DNA of 64,000 nt. Origin: Leisingera sp. ANG1 (GTDB taxonomy: Bacteria; Pseudomonadota; Alphaproteobacteria; Rhodobacterales; Rhodobacteraceae). The stretch spans positions 431,552-495,551 of the forward strand of contig NZ_AFCF02000009.1 of the NCBI RefSeq assembly GCF_000203975.2, written 5' to 3'. Numbering within the stretch: position 1 is the first letter of the stretch; every line of letters starts with the position of its first letter. This document shows positions 1 through 8,487 of the stretch, in pieces. Below the pieces are notes generated by a model, which saw only the letters and a list, made by a program, of their open reading frames with translations, did no database searches and was not told the DNA's origin. The translations under genes and the position numbers were made by a program.

Positions 1-181
1 GCAGCCCGTATTTCAGCGCAAACCCCTTCCAGCTGAACCGGCGCCTGCCGCTGGCCGCCTTCGGCTTCCCTGCCGTACGGTCGAACTCATACATATCGAT
101 GGCCCGCTCGGCGCAGCCGCAGGCCTCGCCCAGTCCAACCTTCTTGAAATAGAAATTCTCGAAGTTCTCAGGTTTCTGCAT
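1..181 (-). CDS. Conserved small protein of unknown function, 3' end cut off by the window
   Basis: About 60 N-terminal residues are visible before the window edge. The ATG at 181 is preceded by a GGAGGG ribosome-binding site four bases upstream, which supports this start. The protein is hydrophilic, rich in Lys, Phe and Glu, and has a Cys-Gly-Cys pair near residue 22. I do not recognise the family. It lies downstream of the TetR gene and paaK on the same strand, so it may be co-transcribed with the phenylacetate genes, but it does not read like PaaA, PaaB, PaaC, PaaD or PaaE. Calling it a gene rests on the start signal and reading frame only. Confidence 0.5.
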   Translation of the reverse strand, partial: MQKPENFENFYFKKVGLGEACGCAERAIDMYEFDRTAGKPKAASGRRRFSWKGFALKYGL

Positions 182-243
182 GGCACCCTCCGGTATCCGG
201 ACAGGCTAGCGCAGAAACAACCAAACACCAAACCGCGCCGCTG

Positions 244-840
244 TCAGAGCCCCTTGACCCCGCTCAGCGTCAGGTCTGCGACCAGCCCCGCATAATCCTC
301 GCGCGCCTTTGATCCGGCGCCGGAATTCCACATGTAATACCAGTTCAGCATGCCAAAGACGGACATCGTGGCGCCGCGCAGCTTGGCCGCGTCACCGTTG
401 AAAATCTCCGGTGCCACATCCTTTAGCGCATCGCTCATGAACTGAACCATCTCGCGCTGGTAGCCGCGCAGATGCTTCTGCTGCACCTCCGGCAGCGCCC
501 CCATCGCGCCCAGCTGCACCTGATGCTCATGGTCGGCGCCCTGATAGGCCAGCATGATTTCCGACACGATGCGGCGCAGCCGGTCCTCGGCACCAAGCCC
601 CGCCAGATCCACCCCGCAGACCCGGTCGCGCAGCTCGCAAAGGTAGGTATCAAGGAGGCCGTAGAGCACGGCATCCTTGCTGTCGTAATAGTGGTAGATG
701 TTCGCCTTGGAGATCCCGCACTCGCGCGCCAGCTGGGTCATTGAGGCCCGGTCGTAGCCGGACTCGGCAAACACCTTGGCTGCCGACTTCAGGATCTGCG
801 CGCGTTTCTCATCGTGGTCTTTTGCGATCGTGCGGGCCAA
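244..840 (-). CDS. TetR/AcrR family transcriptional regulator of the phenylacetate genes
   Basis: A 198-residue TetR-family repressor. The N-terminal helix-turn-helix spans roughly residues 12–58 (a Phe-Ala-Glu-Ser-Gly-Tyr segment, then a Gly-Ile-Ser-Lys-Ala-Asn-Ile-Tyr-His-Tyr-Tyr recognition helix), followed by an all-helical ligand domain. The start is TTG at 840 with GGGAG upstream; no ATG is available at the conserved N-terminus. It sits 16 bases after paaK on the same strand, as the last regulator of a paaG–paaI–paaK–tetR operon. By analogy with PaaR-type repressors it probably responds to phenylacetyl-CoA and binds the ACCG-centred palindrome between paaG and paaZ. The family call is firm; ligand and target are inferred from position. 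Confidence 0.88.
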   Translation of the reverse strand: MARTIAKDHDEKRAQILKSAAKVFAESGYDRASMTQLARECGISKANIYHYYDSKDAVLYGLLDTYLCELRDRVCGVDLAGLGAEDRLRRIVSEIMLAYQGADHEHQVQLGAMGALPEVQQKHLRGYQREMVQFMSDALKDVAPEIFNGDAAKLRGATMSVFGMLNWYYMWNSGAGSKAREDYAGLVADLTLSGVKGL

Positions 841-856
841 GGCTCACTCTCCCGGG

Positions 857-2167
857 TCAGGTCTTGCTGCGGTTGTCGACGACGCGCTTGGCCTTGCCCT
901 GGCTGCGCTCGACGGACCCTGGGTCGCCTACAATGATCTCGGTTGAAACGCCAACCATATCCTTGATCCGCTTGGTCAGCATCCGCGCCGCTGCGGTTTT
1001 GCTCAACTCGTCAGTGGCATCCGGATTGGCCTCCACAAACACCCGCATCGCGTCCATGCGGCCGGATTTGTACAGCTCGATCTGATAGTAAGGCGCGAGG
1101 CCCCCGGTCGCCAGCAGCTGCTCCTCCACCTGGCTGGGGAAGACGTTGACACCGCGCAGGATGATCATGTCGTCGCTGCGGCCGGTGATCTTCTCCATCC
1201 GCCGCATCGAGCGCGCGGTGCCCGGCAGCAGGCGTGTCAGGTCGCGGGTGCGGTAGCGGACCATCGGCAGGCCTTCCTTGGTCAGCGTGGTGAACACCAG
1301 CTCGCCCAGCTCCCCGTCCGGCAGCACTTCGCCGGTCTGCGGGTCGATGATCTCCGGCAGGAAGTGGTCCTCCCAGATCACCGGGCCGTCCTTGGTCTCA
1401 ACGCATTCGTTGGCGACACCCGGCCCCATAATCTCGGACAGGCCGTAGATATCGACCGCATGCATGTCAAAGGCGTCTTCAACTTCCTTGCGCATCGCGT
1501 CGGTCCAGGGTTCGGCGCCAAAGACGCCCACCTTCAGCGAGCACTCGCGCGGGTCCATGCCGACCTTGTGGTACTGCTCCAGGATGTTGAGCATGTAGGA
1601 CGGCGTCACCATGATACCGTCGGGTTTGAAGTCGGTGATCAGGCCAACCTGCTTCTCGGTCTGGCCGCCCGACATCGGAACGACAGTCGCCCCCAGCCGT
1701 TCGATCCCGTAGTGCGCGCCGAGGCCGCCGGTGAACAGACCATAGCCATAGGCGTTATGCACCATGTCGCCCTTGCGCAGGCCAGATGCCCGCAGGGACC
1801 GCGCCACCAGATCCGCCCAGTTCGAAATATCATTGGCAGTGTAACCCACCACCGTCGGCTTGCCGGTGGTGCCGGAGGACGCGTGCAGACGGATGATTTC
1901 ACTGCGCGGCACCGCAAACAGGCCAAAGGGGTAATTGTCCCGCAGGTCATTCTTGTAGGTGAAGGGGAACTTGGCCAGATCCTTCAACTCCTGCAGGTCG
2001 TTCGGATGCACACCTGCCTCGTCGAACCGCTGCTTGTACATCGGCACGTTGTCATAGGCGTGGCGCAGCGACCACTTCAGCCGCTCCAGCTGCAGGCTGC
2101 GGATTTCGTCGATCGAGGCAATCTCGATCGGGTCCAGTTCACCCTTCTTGGGGCTCAGGTCTTCCAT
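857..2167 (-). CDS. paaK: Phenylacetate-CoA ligase
   Basis: Activates phenylacetate with ATP and CoA to phenylacetyl-CoA, the first step of the aerobic hybrid pathway, in the cytoplasm. The 436-residue length is normal for PaaK. The AMP-forming signature Ser-Ser-Gly-Thr-Thr-Gly-Lys-Pro-Thr is at residues 97–105. The Tyr-Gly-Leu-Ser-Glu motif, a Tyr-Arg-Thr-Arg-Asp segment and the C-terminal Gly-Arg-Ser-Asp-Asp hinge follow in order. An in-frame GTG lies 12 bases further upstream at 2179, but GGAGGA overlaps that codon and sits correctly for the ATG at 2167, so I chose the ATG. It follows paaI closely in one operon. Confidence 0.95.
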   Translation of the reverse strand: MEDLSPKKGELDPIEIASIDEIRSLQLERLKWSLRHAYDNVPMYKQRFDEAGVHPNDLQELKDLAKFPFTYKNDLRDNYPFGLFAVPRSEIIRLHASSGTTGKPTVVGYTANDISNWADLVARSLRASGLRKGDMVHNAYGYGLFTGGLGAHYGIERLGATVVPMSGGQTEKQVGLITDFKPDGIMVTPSYMLNILEQYHKVGMDPRECSLKVGVFGAEPWTDAMRKEVEDAFDMHAVDIYGLSEIMGPGVANECVETKDGPVIWEDHFLPEIIDPQTGEVLPDGELGELVFTTLTKEGLPMVRYRTRDLTRLLPGTARSMRRMEKITGRSDDMIILRGVNVFPSQVEEQLLATGGLAPYYQIELYKSGRMDAMRVFVEANPDATDELSKTAAARMLTKRIKDMVGVSTEIIVGDPGSVERSQGKAKRVVDNRSKT

Positions 2168-2182
2168 GGCGTCCTCCACACC

Positions 2183-2608
2183 TTATTCTTCAAACAACTG
2201 GCCTTTGACCGCCCGGGAGAATCCCCGGAACTCGGCAATCTGCTGGCCGTCCTGGTTGGTCACTGTCACGTCGTAAATACCGCTGCGCCCGGTCAGGGAA
2301 ATCTCGCGGGCCGTGGCAATCAGCTTGTCGCCCAGCCGTCCCGGCGCGGTGAAACTGATCACATTGTGCTGCGCCACGGTGGCCTGATTGCGGCTGTTGC
2401 AGGCAAAGGCAAAGGCGCTGTCGGCCAGCATGAAGGTCACACCGCCATGGCAGATGCCATGCCCGTTGCAGTGGTGCTGGGCGATGGTCAGCTCCAGCGT
2501 GGCCTCACCCTCGTCCACATGGGTGATCTCCATCCCCGCCCATTTGGACGCGTGGTCGTCCGCCCACATAGCGGCGGCGGATTTCTGGGCGCGTTCTTTC
2601 GGGGTCAT
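2183..2608 (-). CDS. paaI: Hydroxyphenylacetyl-CoA thioesterase PaaI (hotdog fold)
   Basis: A 141-residue single-domain hotdog thioesterase. PaaI-type enzymes hydrolyse ring-hydroxylated or dead-end phenylacetyl-CoA derivatives to free CoA trapped during the pathway. The characteristic His-Gly-Gly followed by Phe-Met-Leu-Ala-Asp-Ser-Ala-Phe-Ala and an Ala-Cys-Asn sequence is present (about residues 50–70). The frame is open further upstream, but the ATG at 2608 gives the expected N-terminus and lies two bases after the paaG stop, so translation is probably coupled. It sits between paaG and paaK in the same operon. Confidence 0.93.
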   Translation of the reverse strand: MTPKERAQKSAAAMWADDHASKWAGMEITHVDEGEATLELTIAQHHCNGHGICHGGVTFMLADSAFAFACNSRNQATVAQHNVISFTAPGRLGDKLIATAREISLTGRSGIYDVTVTNQDGQQIAEFRGFSRAVKGQLFEE

Positions 2609-2610
2609 GG

Positions 2611-3396
2611 TCACTTGCCCTTGAACGCGGGGGCGCGCTTTTCCAGAAAGCTGGCCACGCCCTCGGCGTAGTCCGCGCTTTCGCCGCAGGTCTTCATCGC
2701 GTCCGCCTCGATCTCCAGCTGGTCGGACAGCGTGTTGACCGCCGCGGCTTGGATGCACTGTTTGGTCAGCCCCAGACCCAGCGTCGGGCCGTTGGCGAAT
2801 CTCTCAGCCATCGCACGCGCCTCTGCCATCAGTTCGTCATCCGGCAGCGCCTTCCAGATCAGGCCCCAGTCCTCGGCCTTCTTCGCGGGCAGCGGCTCTG
2901 CGGTCAGCGCCAGCCCCTTGGCGCGGGCCTCACCCAGAAGCCGCGGCAGATGCCAGCTGCCGCCGGTGTCCGGGATCAGGCCAACCTTGGAAAACGACTG
3001 GATGAACTTGGCGCTTTCCGACGCCAGCACCATGTCGCAGGCCAGCGCCAGATTGGCACCCGCCCCTGCGGCCACACCGTTCACCGCGCAGATCACCGGG
3101 AAGTTCAATTCGCGGATCAGCCGCACCAGCGGCGCGTAGAATTTGCGCACCGTCTGGCTCAGGTCCGGCGGCCCGTCCATCTTGCGCGGGTCGCGGTCGC
3201 CCAGATCCTGGCCGGCGCAAAAGCCGCGCCCGGCGCCGGTCAGCAGCACCGCGCGGGCGCCGCCGTCGCGGGCGGCCTCCAGCGCGGCGCGCAAGGCGTT
3301 GTGCATCTCCTCGTTGAAACTGTTCAGCCGGTCCGGGCGGTTCAGGGTGATCTCCACCCAGGTGCCGTGGTCCTCAACCAGAATCGTATCGCTCAT
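2611..3396 (-). CDS. paaG: Ring-1,2-epoxyphenylacetyl-CoA isomerase PaaG (crotonase family)
   Basis: A 261-residue crotonase-fold protein. PaaG isomerises the ring epoxide to oxepin-CoA and later shifts a double bond in dehydroadipyl-CoA. Visible motifs are the Gly-Phe-Cys-Ala-Gly-Gln-Asp-Leu oxyanion segment (about residue 60), the Gly-Val-Ala-Ala-Gly-Ala-Gly-Ala second oxyanion strand (about 108) and a Leu-Ile-Pro-Asp-Thr-Gly-Gly loop whose Asp fits the PaaG catalytic acid. It is first in a minus-strand operon with paaI, paaK and the TetR gene, and faces paaZ across a 124-base regulatory region. Assignment as PaaG rather than a generic enoyl-CoA hydratase rests on this context and the Asp loop. 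Confidence 0.9.
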   Translation of the reverse strand: MSDTILVEDHGTWVEITLNRPDRLNSFNEEMHNALRAALEAARDGGARAVLLTGAGRGFCAGQDLGDRDPRKMDGPPDLSQTVRKFYAPLVRLIRELNFPVICAVNGVAAGAGANLALACDMVLASESAKFIQSFSKVGLIPDTGGSWHLPRLLGEARAKGLALTAEPLPAKKAEDWGLIWKALPDDELMAEARAMAERFANGPTLGLGLTKQCIQAAAVNTLSDQLEIEADAMKTCGESADYAEGVASFLEKRAPAFKGK

Positions 3397-3443
3397 CGCT
3401 CCCTCACCCTGTCAGCGGTGCATTTGACAAACTTCTTGCATAA

Positions 3444-3457
3444 ACCGACCGGACGGT
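3444..3457. promoter_or_regulatory. Candidate TetR-family operator between paaG and paaZ
   Basis: The 14-base sequence ACCGACCGGACGGT is an imperfect palindrome (12 of 14 positions symmetric) in the short divergent region between paaG and paaZ. Its size and ACCG/CGGT ends are typical of TetR-family sites, and the only TetR gene of the locus lies at the end of the paaG operon. Binding is inferred. Confidence 0.55.
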
Positions 3458-3520
3458 CAATATATCTCAGCATCGGATTCCAGCCAGCCGGCCCCGCGCC
3501 GGCCTGATGAAAAGGACGAC

Positions 3521-5554
3521 ATGATGAGCCTTCTAGAGATTTCCAGCTTTGCAGCGGGTCAATGGGTCGCACCGGGCGCAGGTGCCCGCAACATCGCCAG
3601 CGCCATCACCGGCGAGGTGATCGCCAGCGCCGGCAACGACGCGCTCGACGTGCAAGCAATGCTCGACTACGCCCGCACCGTTGGCGGCGTCAACTTGCGG
3701 AAGTTGACCTTCCACGACCGCGCCCGGATGCTGAAGGCGCTGGCAAGCCACCTGAACCAGCACAAGCAGGCGCTTTATGATCTGTCGTTCAACACCGGCG
3801 CCACCCAGTCCGACCACATGATCGACATCGACGGCGGCATCGGCACCATGTTTGTCTTTGCCTCCAAGGGCCGCCGCGAAATGCCGGATGCCCATGTCTA
3901 CCTTGACGGCGATGTGGAACAGCTCTCCCGCAACGGCACCTTCCTGGGCCAGCACATCTGCACCCCACTTCGCGGCGTTGCGGTGCACATCAACGCCTTC
4001 AACTTCCCGGTCTGGGGCATGCTGGAAAAACTCGCCCCCACCCTGCTGGCAGGCGTACCGGCCATCGTGAAACCGGCCACCAACAGCTGCTATGTGACCG
4101 AACTGGCAGTGAAACTGATGCTGGAGTCAGGCATCCTGCCCGAGGGCGCGCTGCAGCTGGTCTCCGGCGGCCTCGGCGACATGCTGGATCATCTGAACAT
4201 GCAGGACGTGGTCAGCTTCACCGGCTCCGCCAGCACCGCGCTGAAACTGCGCGCCAACCCGGTGATCCTGGAAAACTCGGTCCGTTTCGTTGCCGAACAG
4301 GACAGCCTCAACGCCTCGATCCTCGGCCCCGACGCGCAGCCCGGCACGCCGGAGTTTGACCTGTTCGTCAAGGAAGTCAGCCGCGAGATGACCACCAAGG
4401 CGGGCCAGAAATGCACCGCCATCCGCCGCATCATCGCACCGCAGGCACAGGTGGACGCAGTGATCGAGGCACTGTCCGCCCGCCTGTCTAAAACCCAGAT
4501 CGGCGACCCGCGCCTGGAAACCACCCGCATGGGCGCGCTGGTCTCGGGCAGCCAGAAACGCGACGTGCTGGAGAAGGCCGCGATCATCGGTCAGGAAGCA
4601 GAGCGCGTCTTTGGCGACCCGGAAAACTTCTCCGTCGATGGCGCCGACGCCGAAAAAGGCGCCTTTGTGCCGCCGATGCTGTTCCACTGCGCCGATCCGG
4701 ACAACGCACAGCGCGTGCACGATACCGAGGCCTTCGGCCCCGTCTCCACCATCATGGGCTACCGCGACCTGGGCCACGCCATTGATCTGGCCAACCGCGG
4801 CCAGGGCTCGCTGGTGGCCTCGGTCATCACCCATGACCCCGCCACCGCCCGCGAAGTCGCCATCGGTGCCGGCGCCTACCACGGCCGCCTCTACTTCAAC
4901 AACCGCGACTCGATGAAGGAATCGACCGGCCACGGCTCCCCCTTGCCCCACATGGTGCATGGCGGCCCGGGCCGCGCCGGCGGCGGCGAGGAGATGGGCG
5001 GCGTGCGCGGCGTCAAACACTACATGCAGCGCACCGCCATCCAGGGCTCGCCCGACATCCTGTCCGCGATTGGCGAGAAATGGGTCCCCGGCGGCACCGA
5101 GATCGAAGGCCCGGCACACCCCTTCACCCGCAAGTTCGGCGAGCTGTCCATCGGCGAGACCCTGCACACCGCCCCGCGCACCGTCACGCTGGAGGATATC
5201 GAGACCTTCGCCCATTTCACCGGCGACACCTTCTATGCCCACATGGACGACGAAGCGGCCAAACGGAACCCGTTCTTCCCGGGCCGTGTCGCCCATGGCT
5301 ACCTGCTCCTGTCCTTTGCCGCGGGCATGTTCGTGCAGCCGGACGAGGGCCCGGTTCTGGCCAACACCGGCCTCGACAACCTGCGCTTCATGAAACCGAT
5401 TTCGGCGGGCGAAAGCATCAAGGTCCGCCTCACGGTCAAAAAGAAGACGCCCCGCAACGAGGAATACGGCGAGGTGCGCTGGCACGTCACCCTCACCAAC
5501 CAGGACGGCGAGATCGCGGCAGAGTATGAACTGCTGACCATGAACGCCTTCTGA
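3521..5554 (+). CDS. paaZ: Bifunctional oxepin-CoA hydrolase / 3-oxo-5,6-dehydrosuberyl-CoA semialdehyde dehydrogenase
   Basis: A 677-residue two-domain enzyme that opens oxepin-CoA and oxidises the resulting aldehyde in phenylacetate breakdown. The N-terminal aldehyde dehydrogenase domain (about 1–520) carries the catalytic Cys298 in Gly-Gln-Lys-Cys and the general-base Glu259. The C-terminal MaoC-like hydratase domain (about 540–677) has the Asp569/His574 pair five residues apart, as in E. coli PaaZ. Both halves look active. Two ATGs lie in tandem; AAAGGA sits four bases before the first and seven before the second (3524), so either may be used. It is divergent from paaG and is followed by paaX. 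Confidence 0.95.
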   Translation: MMSLLEISSFAAGQWVAPGAGARNIASAITGEVIASAGNDALDVQAMLDYARTVGGVNLRKLTFHDRARMLKALASHLNQHKQALYDLSFNTGATQSDHMIDIDGGIGTMFVFASKGRREMPDAHVYLDGDVEQLSRNGTFLGQHICTPLRGVAVHINAFNFPVWGMLEKLAPTLLAGVPAIVKPATNSCYVTELAVKLMLESGILPEGALQLVSGGLGDMLDHLNMQDVVSFTGSASTALKLRANPVILENSVRFVAEQDSLNASILGPDAQPGTPEFDLFVKEVSREMTTKAGQKCTAIRRIIAPQAQVDAVIEALSARLSKTQIGDPRLETTRMGALVSGSQKRDVLEKAAIIGQEAERVFGDPENFSVDGADAEKGAFVPPMLFHCADPDNAQRVHDTEAFGPVSTIMGYRDLGHAIDLANRGQGSLVASVITHDPATAREVAIGAGAYHGRLYFNNRDSMKESTGHGSPLPHMVHGGPGRAGGGEEMGGVRGVKHYMQRTAIQGSPDILSAIGEKWVPGGTEIEGPAHPFTRKFGELSIGETLHTAPRTVTLEDIETFAHFTGDTFYAHMDDEAAKRNPFFPGRVAHGYLLLSFAAGMFVQPDEGPVLANTGLDNLRFMKPISAGESIKVRLTVKKKTPRNEEYGEVRWHVTLTNQDGEIAAEYELLTMNAF

Positions 5555-5594
5555 GCTTGTGCAAAAGTGGTAGGCAGCGGTAACGCTGCCGCAC

Positions 5595-5621
5595 GCCCGG
5601 ACTGGTCTAACCAGTCCGGGC
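5595..5621. promoter_or_regulatory. Perfect 12-bp inverted repeat between paaZ and paaX
   Basis: GCCCGGACTGGT, three bases CTA, then ACCAGTCCGGGC. The inner TGGT-CTA-ACCA core has the form of FadR/PdhR-subgroup GntR operators. The outer GC-rich arms could also form an RNA hairpin, but no T-tract follows, so an intrinsic terminator is less likely. It ends about 18 bases before the preferred paaX start, so an operator for paaX autoregulation or a translation-blocking hairpin are both possible. Confidence 0.6.
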
Positions 5622-5638
5622 GAACTATGTTTATCCCC

Positions 5639-6439
5639 ATGAACGAACAGCATAACCCCTGGTTTGACGCCGCCGTCCAACAGCTGAACGACCCGCAGAA
5701 CCAGCGGGTCTGGTCGGTCATCGTGTCGCTGTTCGGCGATCTGGCGCAGGACAAGGGCGCCCAGATCAGCGGCGGTGCGCTCACCCGCATCATCACCCCG
5801 ATGGGGATCAAGCCCGAGGCGATCCGGGTAGCCTTGCACCGGCTGCGCAAGGACGGCTGGATCGAAAGCGAGCGCGCAGGCCGCGCCTCGGTGCATTACC
5901 TGACGGAATACGGCCGCAACCAATCCGCAGCCGTCACCCCGCGGATCTATGAACGCAACGCCGCAGCCCCGGGTGAATGGCACCTGCTGATCGCCGAGGA
6001 CGGTGCCGGCCAGGCCACCTTGGATGAGGTGCTGCTGCTGCCCAGCTATGTGGCCGTGAACCGCACAACCGCCCTGGGCCGCGGCCCGATGCCGCGAAGC
6101 CTGGATGACCTGCTTGCAGCCGGCGTCAGCTCCATCGCGGTGCCGGACTGGCTCAAGACACGCCTGTTTCCGGATCACCTGTGCGATGCCTGCGCAGCCC
6201 TGCAGCAGGACCTGCAAAAAATCTCTTCGCCGCCCACGGGCCTGACACCTGCGCAGACCGGCACCCTGAGAACTCTGATTGTGCACCGCTGGCGCCGCGT
6301 GGTGCTGCGCCACCCGGACCTGCCGCCGGGCTTCCACCCTGCGGACTGGACCGGTGAATCCTGCCGCGGACTGGTGTTTTCCCTGCTGGACCAGCTGCCG
6401 CGGCCGGATCTGACGGCCCTCGACGGCCTGTCCGAATAA
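5639..6439 (+). CDS. paaX: PaaX family transcriptional repressor
   Basis: About 266 residues from the ATG at 5639. PaaX proteins repress phenylacetate genes and are released by phenylacetyl-CoA. The N-terminal winged-helix (PaaX-like N domain) is seen around residues 20–85, with the Ile-Ser-Gly-Gly-Ala-Leu-Thr-Arg segment followed by Arg-Val-Ala-Leu-His-Arg-Leu-Arg-Lys-Asp-Gly-Trp; a PaaX C-terminal domain follows. An alternative ATG is at 5627, and the frame is open to 5567, but starting there would place the 27-base inverted repeat inside the gene. It follows paaZ and is closed by a strong terminator at 6556. The locus thus has two regulators, TetR and PaaX types. Confidence 0.9.
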   Translation: MNEQHNPWFDAAVQQLNDPQNQRVWSVIVSLFGDLAQDKGAQISGGALTRIITPMGIKPEAIRVALHRLRKDGWIESERAGRASVHYLTEYGRNQSAAVTPRIYERNAAAPGEWHLLIAEDGAGQATLDEVLLLPSYVAVNRTTALGRGPMPRSLDDLLAAGVSSIAVPDWLKTRLFPDHLCDACAALQQDLQKISSPPTGLTPAQTGTLRTLIVHRWRRVVLRHPDLPPGFHPADWTGESCRGLVFSLLDQLPRPDLTALDGLSE

Positions 6440-6555
6440 CCAAGCCGCCACTGACCCGCCCGCGCCGCGACAGCGTCAGTGACCGGCCGCAACCAGGCAA
6501 GTGAACTTGTAAGCAGTTGAATTTTCTATGCTAATGCAAGAGGTCATAAAAATCT

Positions 6556-6584
6556 CGGAAGAATCCGGGATTCTTCCGCTTTTC
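6556..6584 (+). terminator. Rho-independent terminator after paaX
   Basis: A 10-bp perfect stem, CGGAAGAATC / GATTCTTCCG, with loop CGG, followed by CTTTTC. It separates paaX from the tRNA promoter. Confidence 0.8.
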
Positions 6585-6587
6585 TGC

Positions 6588-6616
6588 TTGACCCGGCTGG
6601 CGGCATTCCGTAAATC
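6588..6616 (+). promoter_or_regulatory. Candidate sigma-70 promoter of tRNA-Met
   Basis: TTGACC at 6588–6593, a 17-base spacer and TAAATC at 6611–6616. The expected start point lies about nine bases before the mature tRNA, a usual distance. Confidence 0.55.
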
Positions 6617-6631
6617 GCCTCCACACAGAGC

Positions 6632-6708
6632 GGCGGAGTAGCTCAGTTGGTTAGAGCAGCGGAATCATAATCCGCGTGTCGGGGGTTCAAGTCCCTCCTC
6701 CGCTACCA
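6632..6708 (+). tRNA. tRNA-Met (anticodon CAT), elongator type
   Basis: A 77-base tRNA with encoded CCA (6706–6708). The acceptor stem pairs GGCGGAG with CTCCGCT (one G·T pair at 1–72). The D-arm is GCTC/GAGC. The anticodon stem is GCGGA/TCCGC with loop ATCATAA, giving anticodon CAT at 6666–6668. The T-arm contains TTCAAGT. The sequence resembles alphaproteobacterial elongator tRNA-Met more than initiator tRNA or the lysidine-modified tRNA-Ile. The 194 bases after it, up to rtcR, hold nothing I can identify. Confidence 0.95.
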
Positions 6709-6902
6709 TCCTTCCCCATATATTCGGATCAGCTGGAAACATCGGCACCCAAGCGGCCTTTGATTTCAACCTGCTTGCAACCGGCCCCGAAAACCCCGTT
6801 CGTGAATGCGGTCCAGTCCAGGCGATTACCGGATCACGGCGCAGAGCGTCTTCCACGGCGCCGGGCTGCCGCTGTTTCGCCGTTTGGCTTGCACTCCGAA
6901 AT

Positions 6903-8483
6903 TCAACCCGTCCCGGGCGCACTTAAGGACTCCCAGTCCAGGCCAAATTTGTGCAGGTACTTCCGCAGCCGGTCGGCGTCATTCTGGGTCTTTCGCTTGC
7001 GCCGCGATGCTGAAAACAGGGTGCGCCCAGCCGCGCTCAGGCTTGTCGATGCCCGGCAAACACGCACAACTTTGGCCAGTTGAACCATGTCAAACGGATC
7101 AATGTCCGCTGCAGCTGCGCCCAAAACCTGCTCTACCAGCCGCACATCGGTATCGGAACTGGAAGCCTGCCAGTCCGTTTGCAGCCTGAGCATTTCGCCC
7201 TCGACCATCGCGCGGGTGATCCTGCCGCGGGGCGCCAGGGTGCACAGGCGCCGGACCGACCCGCTGAAATCGCGGAAATTCGCCGGCCAAAGCGTCGCCG
7301 GATCCTGGGCGAAGCGAAGGAATTTTTCCCGTGCATCCGCGTTGAAACCGACCTGCGTTCCCAGTGCCCGCTCTGACCGCACAAGTTCAAAAGCCAGATT
7401 GGCCTCGATGTCCTCCCGGCGAGCGCGCAGCGGCGGCAGGCTGAAGCGCCACATGCTCAGCCGCGCCAGCAGATCAGACCGGAACTTCCCGGCGGCAGAA
7501 AGGCTGCGCAAGTCACGGCTGGCACCCGCGATCACCTGAAAGCGGCTTGAGACCTCGTGGTCTGACCCCAGCGGGTAATAGCGCCCGGTTTCCAGGGCAT
7601 GCAGCAGGATGGCCTGCATGCTGAGATTCAATTCATCCACCTCATCCAGGAACAGCAACCCGCCATCTGCCTCGCGCAGCAGCCCGCTGCGCTCAGACCC
7701 GGCCTGGCCCAGGTAGCTGCGGCGCTGGCCAAACAGCGTTGCAACCGCGTCAGGTCCGTTCAGGGTCGCGCAATTGACATGCACCAGCCGTCCTTTCACC
7801 CGGCGGCGGTCCAGCTTCAGGTTATAGATGCGCTCTGCCAGTTCGCTCTTGCCGGTGCCGGTTTCACCCAGCAGCAGAATCGGCTCATCGGAACTGCCCG
7901 CCACCAGTTCAACCTGGTCAATCAGGGCGTTATAGGCCGGGTTCCGGGTCTCGATCCCGCCCTTCAGCTGATCGCTGTATTCCCGTGACAGCTGGTCGAA
8001 CCGCTGCTGCAGGGCGTTGTAGCGGCTGAGATCCAGATCGATGATGTCGAACTTTGCCGCGGTGTCCTCCGGACCTGGCGGGCCGGTCTGAACAAGCCTT
8101 GCCGGCACATGGCGGCTTTCCGTCAGCAGGAACCAGCAGATCTGCGCCACATGGGTGCCGGTGGTCAGATGCACATGATATTTTTCGCGGTCCTCGTCAA
8201 ACCCGTATCCCCGGGCGAAATCAAACAGCTTGCCGTAGACCTCCTGAAAATCCCAGGGGTCGTTCAGGTTCAGCTCCTGCAGCAGCACCTCCGTGCCCGG
8301 CGACGCGTCCTCGACCTCGCGCTTCACCTGATGGGCAAGGCGGTTGAACTTGATGTCAAACAGCAGTTCCAGCCGGTCCACGCGGAAGCTGCCGTGTTCA
8401 ACCAGGCTCAGCGTCGGGCGCCAGCGCCGTTTCTTGCCCATGTCGAGCTGCGTTCCAAGAAAGCCGATGACGACATTCCGCAT
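6903..8483 (-). CDS. rtcR: RtcR, CARF-domain AAA+ activator of the RNA-repair operon, with altered GAFTGA motif
   Basis: A 526-residue regulator. The N-terminal CARF-like domain (about 1–180, with Thr-Thr-Gly-Thr-His-Val-Ala-Gln-Ile-Cys-Trp-Phe-Leu-Leu) is thought to sense RNA ends with cyclic phosphates. The AAA+ domain has Walker A Gly-Glu-Thr-Gly-Thr-Gly-Lys-Ser and Walker B Leu-Leu-Phe-Leu-Asp-Glu. The C-terminal helix-turn-helix contains Leu-Ser-Ala-Ala-Gly-Arg and ends in Asn-Asp-Ala-Asp-Arg-Leu-Arg-Lys-Tyr-Leu, like E. coli RtcR. Oddly, the loop that carries GAFTGA in sigma-54 activators reads Ser-Tyr-Leu-Gly-Gln-Ala. The gene is divergent from rsr–rtcB. The ATG at 8483 fits the conserved N-terminus. 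Confidence 0.94.
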   Translation of the reverse strand: MRNVVIGFLGTQLDMGKKRRWRPTLSLVEHGSFRVDRLELLFDIKFNRLAHQVKREVEDASPGTEVLLQELNLNDPWDFQEVYGKLFDFARGYGFDEDREKYHVHLTTGTHVAQICWFLLTESRHVPARLVQTGPPGPEDTAAKFDIIDLDLSRYNALQQRFDQLSREYSDQLKGGIETRNPAYNALIDQVELVAGSSDEPILLLGETGTGKSELAERIYNLKLDRRRVKGRLVHVNCATLNGPDAVATLFGQRRSYLGQAGSERSGLLREADGGLLFLDEVDELNLSMQAILLHALETGRYYPLGSDHEVSSRFQVIAGASRDLRSLSAAGKFRSDLLARLSMWRFSLPPLRARREDIEANLAFELVRSERALGTQVGFNADAREKFLRFAQDPATLWPANFRDFSGSVRRLCTLAPRGRITRAMVEGEMLRLQTDWQASSSDTDVRLVEQVLGAAAADIDPFDMVQLAKVVRVCRASTSLSAAGRTLFSASRRKRKTQNDADRLRKYLHKFGLDWESLSAPGTG

Positions 8484-8487
8484 TCAC

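Noticed and set aside
4127-6451. 774-codon antisense frame across paaZ and paaX
   Set aside because: Antisense to two clear genes, no recognisable domain, composition typical of mirrored coding DNA.
6903-8483. CARF domain in RtcR as a sign of a CRISPR-linked system
   Set aside because: RtcR proteins have this domain without CRISPR, and no repeats or cas genes are in the window.
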